Shown here: one piece after another, positions 29,757 through 39,214 of the stretch
Numbering within the stretch: the stretch's first letter is position 1
Layout: each line of letters opens with the position of its first letter
Assembly (NCBI GenBank): GCA_028689735.1
Contig: JAQVCP010000001.1
Location: forward strand, 1 to 64,000
Length of the DNA stretch: 64,000 nt
Direction of reading: 5' to 3'
Source: Hespellia sp.
Lineage (GTDB): Bacteria > Bacillota > Clostridia > Lachnospirales > Lachnospiraceae
Program-made: the position numbers and the translations under genes
The notes under the pieces: model-generated
Databases searched by the model: none
What the model was told of the DNA's origin: nothing
Seen by the model: the letters and a program-made list of their open reading frames with translations, nothing else

Positions 29757-29785
29757 AATTTACCTCATATTTAACCACATGTCAA
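29757..29785 (-). promoter_or_regulatory. Sigma-A-type promoter of the deoxynucleoside salvage operon
   Basis: TTGACA-17 bp-TAAATT on the minus strand upstream of the aldolase gene. Confidence 0.6.
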
Positions 29786-29877
29786 TGTGTTCACCTGTTT
29801 TGTCGACAGATTGTGCAAAAAAATGACCATCACACAAATCTGATGTATTCCAACCAGTCCATATGACAGCCTTTTTT

Positions 29878-31512
29878 TTACAAATTTACCTTCAGCCTGG
29901 TCTGAGCCAGCTCCTGTGAAATATTCAACGCGTGGTCTCCAATTCGCTCAAAATCCGTCAGCATTTCCGAATACAGAATGCAGCCTTCTTCCGAGCAGGA
30001 GCCTTTCCGCATTCTTCCCAGCATATGATTGCGGTACCGCTCTGTCATATCATCCATTTTCTGCTCCATGGCTGAAATCTGGGTCAGATCCTCCAGCCCA
30101 TCTCTTCCACAGCTCAGTAGCTCGTCCAGCACAGTTTCACTGACATCCTGCATCTCCTTCAGCTCCTGCTTTTCTTCCTTGGAAAATTTCACTGCTTTTT
30201 CTTCCAGCATGCGGGCATAACCACCGATATTCATGGCATGATCTCCGATTCGCTCAATGTTGCCTATGATTTTAAAATAGGAACTCAGCTTTTGGCTCTC
30301 TCCCACATCAAGCTCCTTTGCAAGTGCCCGGGATATGTAGTTAGACAGCTCCTTGTTCAGATAATCAATTTCCGTCTCACGCTCTTCAATAGGCTTGATC
30401 AGCGATGCATCACGTTTTCGGAACGCCTCAAAGCTGTCACCTACATTTTTCCGGGCCAGCTCCAGCATCCGGCCGCTCTCATTTTTCACCTGTTCCAGAG
30501 AAATTGCAAGAGCCCCCATCTGCCCCGCCGCACTGGTATTAAGATATAAAAGTCCGGGGCTGTCTGTGTGCTCTTCCTTGTCCGGCAGAAGGTGCTCTGC
30601 CAGATTTGCAAGGTAAGAACCAAAAGGAAGAAGAAGTGCCGTTGTTGCCAGATTGAACAGGGTGTGCATATTGGCAATCTGTGCTGCCGGATTACCCGGT
30701 GTGAGTTCCTCCACAAAGCCTGCAAGCGGAAAGAGAAGTGTCACAATCGTGAACACCACCGTACCGATGATGTTAAAGCTCAGATGAATAATGGTTGTTC
30801 GCTTGGCATTCCGGTTCGTTCCGATGGACGCCAGAAGCGCTGTGATGCAAGTTCCGATATTCTGTCCAAACAGTACATAGACCGCGCTGGAAAATGGAAT
30901 GATACCACTTCCCGCCAGCGCCTGCAGTATTCCGACAGACGCCGAAGAGGACTGGATAATCGCCGTAAATACTGCTCCGGCAAGAATCCCAAGAATCGGA
31001 TTGTGAAACCTGGTCATCAGGCTGATAAAGCTCTCCGACTCCCGAAGCGGCATCATCGCCGCACTCATCATATCCATACCGATGAACAGGACTCCCAACC
31101 CCGCCAGAATGCTTCCAATATGGTGCATCTTTGGCTTTTTCAGAAAGACCACCATGACCACGCCTGCAAATGCAATCAGTGGTGCAATCATTCCGGCATC
31201 CAGCGCAATAAGCTGTCCAGTGATTGTCGTTCCAATATTGGCTCCCATGATAATCCAGACTGCCTGACGCAGTGTCATCATCCCGGAGTTCACGAATCCG
31301 ACTACCATAACCGTGGTCGCTGAGGAAGACTGGATGACCGCGGTGATTCCTGCACCGACCGCCACACCAAGGAACCGGTTCGCTGTCAGCTTCTCCAAAA
31401 TCTGTTTCATTCTGTTTCCAGCTGCCGCTTCCATCCCGGCACTCATCATCTGCATACCATATAAGAATAATGCAAGCCCTCCTAAGAGTGCAAAAAAATC
31501 TGTTATTTTCAT
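29878..31512 (-). CDS. Na/Pi cotransporter family protein with C-terminal PhoU-like domain
   Basis: Two QSSSATTVM/QSSSASVGIL repeats, GANIGTTITGQ; C-terminal ERIGDHAMNIG. Confidence 0.9.
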   Translation of the reverse strand: MKITDFFALLGGLALFLYGMQMMSAGMEAAAGNRMKQILEKLTANRFLGVAVGAGITAVIQSSSATTVMVVGFVNSGMMTLRQAVWIIMGANIGTTITGQLIALDAGMIAPLIAFAGVVMVVFLKKPKMHHIGSILAGLGVLFIGMDMMSAAMMPLRESESFISLMTRFHNPILGILAGAVFTAIIQSSSASVGILQALAGSGIIPFSSAVYVLFGQNIGTCITALLASIGTNRNAKRTTIIHLSFNIIGTVVFTIVTLLFPLAGFVEELTPGNPAAQIANMHTLFNLATTALLLPFGSYLANLAEHLLPDKEEHTDSPGLLYLNTSAAGQMGALAISLEQVKNESGRMLELARKNVGDSFEAFRKRDASLIKPIEERETEIDYLNKELSNYISRALAKELDVGESQKLSSYFKIIGNIERIGDHAMNIGGYARMLEEKAVKFSKEEKQELKEMQDVSETVLDELLSCGRDGLEDLTQISAMEQKMDDMTERYRNHMLGRMRKGSCSEEGCILYSEMLTDFERIGDHALNISQELAQTRLKVNL

Positions 31513-33719
31513 ACCTTCTCTCCAATTCTATGATTCCATTTCTTTTCTTCCTGTGTCTCTTTTGCTGCTCGACGCTCCCACGCCGCCCACAAAATACTTG
31601 CGATACAGACTGACGAATAACATCCGCTGATCAGACCAAAGAACATCGGAAGGGCAAACTCCCGGATAGAGTCTATCTGAAAAAATACAGAGGCCACCAG
31701 AATAGTCAGCACACAGATTCCTGTTGTAAACGAAGTATTCACAGACCTTGCAAGAACCTGGGAAATGCTTCGGTTGGTCAGCGTAACAATATCCATTTTC
31801 TTTCCGCTTTTCCGGTTCTCCCTGATTCTGTCATAGACTACAATCGTGTCATTGATCGAGTATCCAATGATGGTCAGAACAACTGCCACAAAAGCATCGT
31901 TAAGTGGAATCTGAAACAGCACAAATGCGAAAAATACCACCATCACGTCATGAAGCAGTGCAATAAGTGCTGTGATTCCAGCCGTAAGACCGGACAATAC
32001 GGAAAAACGTATCCATACATAAATTACGATAAATAAAAAGGAAAGTACAATGGCAATTCCTGCATTTTTCAGTGCTTTTGCACCGATGTATGGCTCTACT
32101 GCATAGGTTTGGGTCAATGAAATCTGTCCATCTCCCATACTTTCCTGCAGCGCAGCGGTGATACTTTTCTGCTCCTGCGGTGTGATTCCGCCATTTCCTG
32201 CCAGCGTAATTTCAAGACTTTCCGAATCATCTACATTACTTTTTGTCTGCTGCACTGTGACCGCTCTTTCGGCAATCTGCTCCACAGCTTTCTCCACTTT
32301 CTGGGAATCCACGGATGAGTTCACAGTATAATTCATGACCACACCTCCGGTAAACTGCGTATCAAGGTGAACTCCGTTTTTCACACATCCAATCAGTCCA
32401 AGTGCAATCGCCGCACCGGAGATTACCAGACAAATCCATTTTTTCTGATAAAATTTTCTTTCCTTCAGCTCCTTTTTCTGGCGGAACCATTTTTTTTGAT
32501 TCCAGACGGGAAAACTAAGCAGTGACAGCTGCATCGCCTTTGACACGGTAACACCTACCGCCACGTTTACAATCATTCCAACCAGCAGTGTATATCCGAA
32601 GCTCAGCATCGAGCCCGAACCGAAAATCATCAGAATCACCGCTACGATTGCCGTGGTGATATTTCCATCCAGTACCGAAGTAAATCCGATTTTATATCCG
32701 TTTTTGATTGCAAGACGTACGGAGTGTCCCTCTTTAAGTTCCTCCGAAATCCGCTCGGAAATAATAATATTCGCATCCACTGCCATACCAAGTGATAGGA
32801 TAATTCCTGCGATTCCGGGCAGGGTCAGTGTATACTGCGGCACAGAGATGGCCAGAAGCTGCAGGGTCATCTGCAGAATCAAGGTCAGCACTGCCACAAC
32901 GCCCGGCAGCTTATAGTAAATCATCATAAAAATGCACACCAGTATAAATGCAATCACTCCGGCCAGAATCATGATATGAAGCGCATTTGCCCCGAGAATA
33001 GGACTGATGGTCGAAAAGCTTGTGGTCTCCAGCGAAAACGGAAGTGCTCCCGAATTAATCTTATCCGCCAGGCTCTTCGCCTCATCATACCCTGACATGC
33101 CGTTGATGACCGCCTGACCGCCGGATATCTGGGACTGTACTTCCGGATTGGAAATCTGCTGGTCATCCATATAGATTCCGATCTTCTTCCCGACCATTTC
33201 CCCGGTTGCCTTTGCAAACAGCTTCGTTCCCTCCTTGTCAAATGTGAGACTGACAACGTACGTATCCTTGACTCCCGAAGTGTCCTTTTCTGCCGAAGCA
33301 CTCTTCACATTCTTCCCTTCCACCAGTACAGTACCATTTTCATCACGGAAGGAAAGCTGCGCCATCTCACCCAGCTCAGCAATTGCATCCTCCGGGTGGA
33401 ATCCTTTTTCATCGGATTTCCACGGAAAGCGTACAATAATATAACCACTGTCCTGATCCACCGTCACTTCCCTGTCTGTAATATTCAATGCATCCAGACG
33501 CATTTCTATTACTTCTCTTGCAGTATCCAGTTCCTTTTTTGTAGCACTGCGGTTCAAATCCTTTGGTTCAAACACTGCCTCCACACCACCGCGGATATCT
33601 ATTCCATATCTCATCTTCTGCACGCCCTTGATGTCATCCCCGACACCAAAAGCTGCAACACAAATAAAAGCTGCAATCACACATAAAATCACAGCGAGCA
33701 TTCTTTTACCAGGTTTCAT
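31509..33719 (-). CDS. secDF: Protein translocase SecD/SecF fusion
   Basis: MKPGKRMLAVILCVIAAFICVAAFG start; YGIDIRGGVEAVFEP, GMAVDANIIISERISEEL (SecD), TGGVVMNYTV, SINDTIVVYDRIREN (SecF). Confidence 0.9.
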   Translation of the reverse strand: MKPGKRMLAVILCVIAAFICVAAFGVGDDIKGVQKMRYGIDIRGGVEAVFEPKDLNRSATKKELDTAREVIEMRLDALNITDREVTVDQDSGYIIVRFPWKSDEKGFHPEDAIAELGEMAQLSFRDENGTVLVEGKNVKSASAEKDTSGVKDTYVVSLTFDKEGTKLFAKATGEMVGKKIGIYMDDQQISNPEVQSQISGGQAVINGMSGYDEAKSLADKINSGALPFSLETTSFSTISPILGANALHIMILAGVIAFILVCIFMMIYYKLPGVVAVLTLILQMTLQLLAISVPQYTLTLPGIAGIILSLGMAVDANIIISERISEELKEGHSVRLAIKNGYKIGFTSVLDGNITTAIVAVILMIFGSGSMLSFGYTLLVGMIVNVAVGVTVSKAMQLSLLSFPVWNQKKWFRQKKELKERKFYQKKWICLVISGAAIALGLIGCVKNGVHLDTQFTGGVVMNYTVNSSVDSQKVEKAVEQIAERAVTVQQTKSNVDDSESLEITLAGNGGITPQEQKSITAALQESMGDGQISLTQTYAVEPYIGAKALKNAGIAIVLSFLFIVIYVWIRFSVLSGLTAGITALIALLHDVMVVFFAFVLFQIPLNDAFVAVVLTIIGYSINDTIVVYDRIRENRKSGKKMDIVTLTNRSISQVLARSVNTSFTTGICVLTILVASVFFQIDSIREFALPMFFGLISGCYSSVCIASILWAAWERRAAKETQEEKKWNHRIGEKV

Positions 33720-33738
33720 AAAATTATCCTCTTTTCTT

Positions 33739-33786
33739 TGAATATCAGCCCATCTTAAATCTGCTTTCGGCAAATGGGTTGACATA
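33739..33786 (-). repeat. Hairpin repeat family B, copy 2 (5' leader of secDF)
   Basis: Minus TATGTCAACCCATTTGCCGAAAGCAGATTTAAGATGGGCTGATATTCAA. Confidence 0.8.
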
Positions 33787-33852
33787 ACCTTATATTCAAT
33801 TTTATGCTGTTTCAAGCAATACAGGTCTCATATGACTTTCATAGCACCTGTA

Positions 33853-34299
33853 CTATTTCACATAGTATGCTGTGACACAGCTTCTCTTTTTTCCGTCCTT
33901 ATTCTGTATAAACGCCAGAATAAGCTGCAATAACGGTGTCTGGCAACGCATGCCAAGCCCCATTATGGCAAAAATAAAGCATGGGATTAACGCTATCTTG
34001 AACAAAATAGCGAAGATAGAATAAAAATAATTTCTGGCAGATTCTTCCTTCATCTGTCCGCGAAGGGAAAATGCTGTATGCTGCGAAAAAGAAGTCATTG
34101 CTTCCTCGGTCTGAAGATCTATAGACTGTAAACCACTTTGCCGTGAATCCGAATGTTCTGCTGCCGCATGTGTATTCAGCCAGGCTGACTGCTCCCTTGC
34201 ATGTTCAAAAGAAGAGTAACAAAAAGAAAGACAGATGACTGCACAAAGTAAAAAATTCATTAAAAACAAATATTTTTTCTTACACTTCATGACAGCCAT
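33853..34299 (-). CDS. Hypothetical membrane protein
   Basis: 148 aa with N-terminal and C-proximal hydrophobic segments. Confidence 0.55.
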   Translation of the reverse strand: MAVMKCKKKYLFLMNFLLCAVICLSFCYSSFEHAREQSAWLNTHAAAEHSDSRQSGLQSIDLQTEEAMTSFSQHTAFSLRGQMKEESARNYFYSIFAILFKIALIPCFIFAIMGLGMRCQTPLLQLILAFIQNKDGKKRSCVTAYYVK

Positions 34300-34414
34300 C
34301 CCTCTTTCCTTTACATTTCTTTTTGCTATTTCCCACTATATTCTAAATAGCAGGTAAAGTCAATCATGGATTTTTGTCTGTTACATTCTTCCCTAAACTT
34401 TCATTTAAAGACTT

Positions 34415-36472
34415 TTATATCTCTGTCTTCTCTACCGCATCATATGCCTGCTGATAGAAATACTCCTGAGAATTCACTGGTGATTCACTGTTTGTCTCAA
34501 GTACATACTCGCCGTATGCATTTTCTCTTCTTGCCTGTTGGTTATCACTGAGCATGGTGATGAACATCTCCTGCAGCTGTGCCTTTAATTTCTCGTCCTC
34601 AATTGGGGCCGCAACCTCTACACGGCGCACGGTATTTCTTGTCATATAGTCCGCTGACGCAATGTAGACTTTCTCTCTTCCGTCACATCCAAAGATATAG
34701 ATTCTGGAATGCTCCAGGAAACGTCCTACAATACTAAGGACCTGAATATTATCGGTCTTACCTGGTACTCCCGGCACCAGACAGCAGATACCGCGGATGA
34801 CCATATCAATCTTAACCCCTGCGCAGGAAGCCTCGATCAGCTTGTCAATGATTTTCTTGTCCGTCAGGGAGTTCAGCTTCAAACCGATGTATGCATTTTC
34901 CCCATTTGCTGCGTGCTCCATCTCCTGTTCAATCATTCTAATGACTTTATTCTGGAGACATTTAGGCGCAACCAGTAATTTCTCGGTTTCTTCCACGACT
35001 TCTCCCATAGAAAGTGCCTGGAATACCTTGGATGCTTCGATTCCGATATCCACATTTGCCGTCATCAGTGAAAGGTCTGTGTACAGTCGGGAAGTCTTCT
35101 CATTGTAGTTGCCAGTACCGATCTGAGTGATATATGTAATCTGCCCTTCCTCTTTTTTTGTTATCTGGCATAATTTGGAGTGTACCTTGTATCCGTCCAG
35201 ACCGTAGATGACACGACATCCGGCATCCTCCAGTCTTCTAGACCATTCAATGTTGTTCTCCTCATCAAAACGGGCACGGAGCTCCACAAGAACTACCACT
35301 TCTTTACCATTCTCCGCAGCTTCAATCAGTGCCTCAATTACTTTACTCTGTTTCGCCACACGGTACAGCGTCATCTTGATAGAAACCACGTTTTTATCCG
35401 TTGCCGCTTCATTGAGCAGGTGAAGAAATGGACGAATGCTTTCATATGGGTAGGATAGCAGCTTATCGCTCTCCTGAATCTGCTTGATGATGGATTCACC
35501 ATCTACAAACTGCGGCGATTTCTGCGGAACACGTTTTTCATAGAATAATTCTGATTTCTTTCTCACAATGTCCTGAATCTGGAATACAAAGGACAGATCG
35601 AGTGCTGCATTGTTCTGGAATACTCTTGATTTTTCCAGTTCCAGATATTCACATAAAGTTTCTACCACGTTTCCATCCATCTCGCGGGACATTTCCAGTC
35701 TTACCGGAGTCAGCTTTTTACGTCTTTTAATTACGTCTGCCATAAATTCACGGTAATCTAGGTCTTCATCGTACAGTGCATCTGCATCGATATCTGCATT
35801 CCGGGTCACACGGATCAGCGACTTTCCTTTTACCATGTAGCCTGCAAATACCTTGGGCATATAGTGAAGAATCAACTCTTCTGAAAGCATGTAGTTTCCC
35901 GGTTTTCCAGGAATTCCAATCAGGCGAGGTACTCCGCCGCTGGTACACGGAATAATACCCAGTCTCTCTTTTCCGTTCTTGGTCTCCAAAATGACTACGG
36001 CATAGATTTCTTTATTTCTGAGGAATGGGAATGGCTGTCTTTTTCCAACGATTGTCGGTGAGATAATTGGAGCAATCTCTGCCTCAAAATAGGCTTCCAG
36101 AAGCTGACTTTCTTCCTCTCCAATTTTCTGGAAGTTCGCAAGTCTTGCACCATGTTCTTCCAACTCTTCCATGATTTCCTGATAGACATTATCTTTTCTG
36201 CGGTTTAATTTCTTCACCTGCTTTATAATGGCATCAATCTGCTCTTTGGATGTCAGATTCGTCTTATTGTCACGAATGCTCTCGTTGACCAGCATCTGAT
36301 CCTGAAGCGAACCTACGCGCACCATAAAAAATTCATCCAGATTGCTCTGGAAAATAGATGCGAAAGTCAGGCGCTCACACAGCGGTACGTCCTTGCGCTC
36401 AGCTTCCTCCAGTACTCTCTCGTTGAACTTTACCCAGGACAGCTCACGATTCATATACATTTCTTCACTCAT
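34415..36472 (-). CDS. ppk1: Polyphosphate kinase 1
   Basis: MSEEMYMNRELSWVKFNERVLEEAERKDVPLCERLTFASIFQSNLDEFFMVRVGSL; HSKLCQI and GTGNYNEKTSRLYTDLS motifs. Confidence 0.95.
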   Translation of the reverse strand: MSEEMYMNRELSWVKFNERVLEEAERKDVPLCERLTFASIFQSNLDEFFMVRVGSLQDQMLVNESIRDNKTNLTSKEQIDAIIKQVKKLNRRKDNVYQEIMEELEEHGARLANFQKIGEEESQLLEAYFEAEIAPIISPTIVGKRQPFPFLRNKEIYAVVILETKNGKERLGIIPCTSGGVPRLIGIPGKPGNYMLSEELILHYMPKVFAGYMVKGKSLIRVTRNADIDADALYDEDLDYREFMADVIKRRKKLTPVRLEMSREMDGNVVETLCEYLELEKSRVFQNNAALDLSFVFQIQDIVRKKSELFYEKRVPQKSPQFVDGESIIKQIQESDKLLSYPYESIRPFLHLLNEAATDKNVVSIKMTLYRVAKQSKVIEALIEAAENGKEVVVLVELRARFDEENNIEWSRRLEDAGCRVIYGLDGYKVHSKLCQITKKEEGQITYITQIGTGNYNEKTSRLYTDLSLMTANVDIGIEASKVFQALSMGEVVEETEKLLVAPKCLQNKVIRMIEQEMEHAANGENAYIGLKLNSLTDKKIIDKLIEASCAGVKIDMVIRGICCLVPGVPGKTDNIQVLSIVGRFLEHSRIYIFGCDGREKVYIASADYMTRNTVRRVEVAAPIEDEKLKAQLQEMFITMLSDNQQARRENAYGEYVLETNSESPVNSQEYFYQQAYDAVEKTEI

Positions 36473-36522
36473 GTTCCCTAAATCCTCCATATCTTTTGTT
36501 TATTTTTCATAGCCTTATTTGA

Positions 36523-36572
36523 GTGTAAAAGCGAATATTTGCAATCCACTTTGCTGCTTGCCTGATAAGATT
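36523..36572 (-). repeat. Dispersed repeat family A, copy 7 (5' of ppk1)
   Basis: Minus CTTATCAGGCAAGCAGCAAAGTGGATTGCAAATATTCGCTTTTACAC. Confidence 0.75.
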
Positions 36573-36592
36573 CATCTATCTCACACAAAAAA

Positions 36593-36648
36593 GCACCCAG
36601 ACTATAAAATGACATTTTTACATGAGTATCATAGTCGGAGTGCGTAAA
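36593..36648 (-). terminator. Intrinsic terminator of glycerate kinase gene
   Basis: GCACTCCGACTAT...ATAGTCTGGGTGC stem followed by TTTTTT on the minus strand. Confidence 0.75.
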
Positions 36649-36688
36649 ATATAAGGTATGTTGCATGTTAAATTTTTGTTAAATCTTT

Positions 36689-37861
36689 TTACAATTGGTT
36701 CATTCCTCCCAATTGATCTCTTCCCGTATAAATCAGACGAAAAGCCTGTTCCACTGTGTCAACCATATTTTCTTTTGCGTTTTCCCGTTTCATCGCTTCT
36801 TCCAGTGTGCTGATTCTTCTAAGAATAGGGAAAAATGCATCGATTCCATTTTCATTACAGGCCACGGCCTCCTTTGTCACACTTCCTGCAAATGCAATCA
36901 CCGGTTTGCCATAGACTTTTGCGAGCTTTGCCACTCCGACAGGAGCTTTTCCCATTGCAGTCTGGAAATCCATCTGTCCTTCTCCCGTCACAACCCAGTC
37001 CGCATCCTTTACATATTCATCCAGCCTGGTCTCATCCAATACAATCTTGATTCCTGATTCCAATACAGCATTCGTATAGGTAAGAAATGCAAAGCCCAGT
37101 CCGCCTGCTGCTCCGGTCCCTTCCTGCTTCGCATCTGCATTCGGGAATTTTTCTATGGAAAGTTCCGCGTATTCTCCAAGCCATTTGTCCATCTGCATAA
37201 TCATGGAAGGGGTGGCACCTTTCTGCGGTCCGTAGACTGCGCTTGCCCCATTTTCCCCGCAAAGAGGATTGTTCACATCACATGCAATCTTAAATTCACA
37301 TTCGAAGAGCTCCGGCAGCACTTTTTCATCGCTGATTGTATCCAGAATCTCCAGTGCCTTTGCACCAAATGGAATCTGATTTCCTTCTTTGTCCGTAAAG
37401 CTATAGCCCAGTGCCTGAAGCATGCCGACACCGCCATCGTTGGTGGCACTTCCACCGATTCCCACAATGAATCTCCGGCAGCCTTTCTGGATGGCATCGC
37501 GAATGACCTCTCCCACTCCATAGGTCGTCGTATTTAGTGGATTTCTCTGCTCTGCGGGTACCAGAGTGATTCCTGCCGCTCCGGACATTTCCACGACAGC
37601 AGTCTTCGTCTTATCGATGATACCGTACTCGCATTCTACCGGATTTCCAAGAGGTCCTGTCACCATTACCTTCTGGATGCGTCCGTTCATTCCGGCAACC
37701 AGAGCCTCCACCGTTCCTTCGCCACCGTCTGCCAGCGGTCTTACAATCACCTCTGCATCCTTGTCCACTCGGTGCACACCGTCTGCAATTGCGTATCCTG
37801 CCTCCATGGATGAAAGACTTCCCTTTAATGAATCGATTGCTACTACTACCTTCATTTTCAT
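36689..37861 (-). CDS. Glycerate kinase
   Basis: 390 aa; VVAIDSLKGSLSSMEAGYAIADGV, GIGGSATNDGGVGMLQALGY. Confidence 0.9.
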   Translation of the reverse strand: MKMKVVVAIDSLKGSLSSMEAGYAIADGVHRVDKDAEVIVRPLADGGEGTVEALVAGMNGRIQKVMVTGPLGNPVECEYGIIDKTKTAVVEMSGAAGITLVPAEQRNPLNTTTYGVGEVIRDAIQKGCRRFIVGIGGSATNDGGVGMLQALGYSFTDKEGNQIPFGAKALEILDTISDEKVLPELFECEFKIACDVNNPLCGENGASAVYGPQKGATPSMIMQMDKWLGEYAELSIEKFPNADAKQEGTGAAGGLGFAFLTYTNAVLESGIKIVLDETRLDEYVKDADWVVTGEGQMDFQTAMGKAPVGVAKLAKVYGKPVIAFAGSVTKEAVACNENGIDAFFPILRRISTLEEAMKRENAKENMVDTVEQAFRLIYTGRDQLGGMNQL

Positions 37862-38025
37862 TTCCTCCTTCTTGTTGATACTAATATATCAAATTTATTG
37901 TGGAAATTATATATTACTCATAATATGCTATACAATATTTATTCCCACACATTTGTTACCCATAACATTTTATGATATAATGAATAAATCAGACACCGTT
38001 TTCTTACACTACTTTTTCCAGAAAA

Positions 38026-39117
38026 ATGAGGTACCCTATGATAAAAAGAATTGACGCGCAGCTGGCGCAGCAAATTGTTGACACCGTCAAGGATGTCTGC
38101 GGACAAAATATCAACTTCATCGAGCCATCGGGAATGATACTGGCAAGTACTGATAAGAAAAGAATTGATACTTTCCACGAAATCGGACAGAAGGCTGCCA
38201 TGACACGGACTGCCATTGAGGTCGGTGCCGATGATGACTTTTCCGGCACACAAAAGGGAATCAACGTTCCCATCCGTTACAATCAGGAACTCCTTGCAGT
38301 CATTGGAATCACGGGCATTCCAGACGAGGTGCGCAAATTCGCTTATCTGGCAGAGCGTATTACCACGCTCTTAATCCGGGAAAAGGAGCTGGGGTCACTC
38401 AGCCGCAACCAGGCCGACAAGAAGCAGTTCATTATTGATTCCCTGATTCGCAAGGAGACTGTGAATCATGACTATCTGATGGAATGTCTCACCAGCTTTC
38501 ACATCGATATCAAGAGCCAGAAGCGGATGTTCCTCATCCAGGTCAATCCAAGATACAACCCGACAAATCTTTCCTTTATTGAACAGAAAATCGAGCAGCT
38601 TTTTGAAAAGCTTCACCTCTCGCTCTACACCTTCCATTATCCCAACGAATACCTGGTCGTCATGGAAGCCTGCTCTCTGGAAATGTTTTCCCCTTCTTTC
38701 AAAAAATTTGCCGCAAACCACAGCGAGCTTCTTCAGATTGGCATTGGAAAGACCTGTTCCATTTACCAGCTTGCAGACTCTTACCACAGTGCGCGCATTG
38801 CTCTGACCAGTCTGACCGACAAGAACGAAAACTATGCACTGTTCGATGATCTCACACTGGAGATTGTCCTTTCCAATATCAATGAGAACAACCGGGAAGA
38901 ATTCCAGCGCAAAACGATTCAGAATTTATCCGCTGATGACATTGCCCTGCTGCGGACATATTTTGATGAAAATATGTCTCTTGCCGCAACCAGCACCCGA
39001 CTCTTCCTGCATAAAAATACCGTGCAATACAAATTAAACCACATTTACGAAAAATGTGGTTTCAATCCCCGGAGCTTCCAGGACGCTGTTCTATTGTATC
39101 TCGCCATAAAAATGTGA
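38026..39117 (+). CDS. CdaR-type sugar-diacid transcriptional regulator
   Basis: 363 aa; N-terminal diacid-recognition domain and C-terminal PucR-type HTH (TSTRLFLHKNTVQYKLNHIYEKCGFNPRSFQDAVLLYLA). Confidence 0.9.
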   Translation: MRYPMIKRIDAQLAQQIVDTVKDVCGQNINFIEPSGMILASTDKKRIDTFHEIGQKAAMTRTAIEVGADDDFSGTQKGINVPIRYNQELLAVIGITGIPDEVRKFAYLAERITTLLIREKELGSLSRNQADKKQFIIDSLIRKETVNHDYLMECLTSFHIDIKSQKRMFLIQVNPRYNPTNLSFIEQKIEQLFEKLHLSLYTFHYPNEYLVVMEACSLEMFSPSFKKFAANHSELLQIGIGKTCSIYQLADSYHSARIALTSLTDKNENYALFDDLTLEIVLSNINENNREEFQRKTIQNLSADDIALLRTYFDENMSLAATSTRLFLHKNTVQYKLNHIYEKCGFNPRSFQDAVLLYLAIKM

Positions 39118-39214
39118 GAAGCTGTATCTGCTGATGATTTCACTGTAAAAATGTGATGAACCGTGTCTCCGATGATTTTGCTATAAACAGATGACGGATT
39201 ATACCTGCCGATGA

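Noticed and set aside
29901-31525. Long antisense/alternate-frame ORFs over the Na/Pi gene (30568-31323 +, 30773-31525 -)
   Set aside because: Low-complexity, His/Arg/Cys-rich translations typical of shadow frames over a well-supported CDS.
33720-33815. N-terminal extension of the SecDF ORF (MKQHKIEYKVMSTHLPKADLRWADIQRKEDNF)
   Set aside because: This segment is the translated family B repeat. A proper signal/TM start with RBS is at 33719 (MKPGKRMLAVILC).
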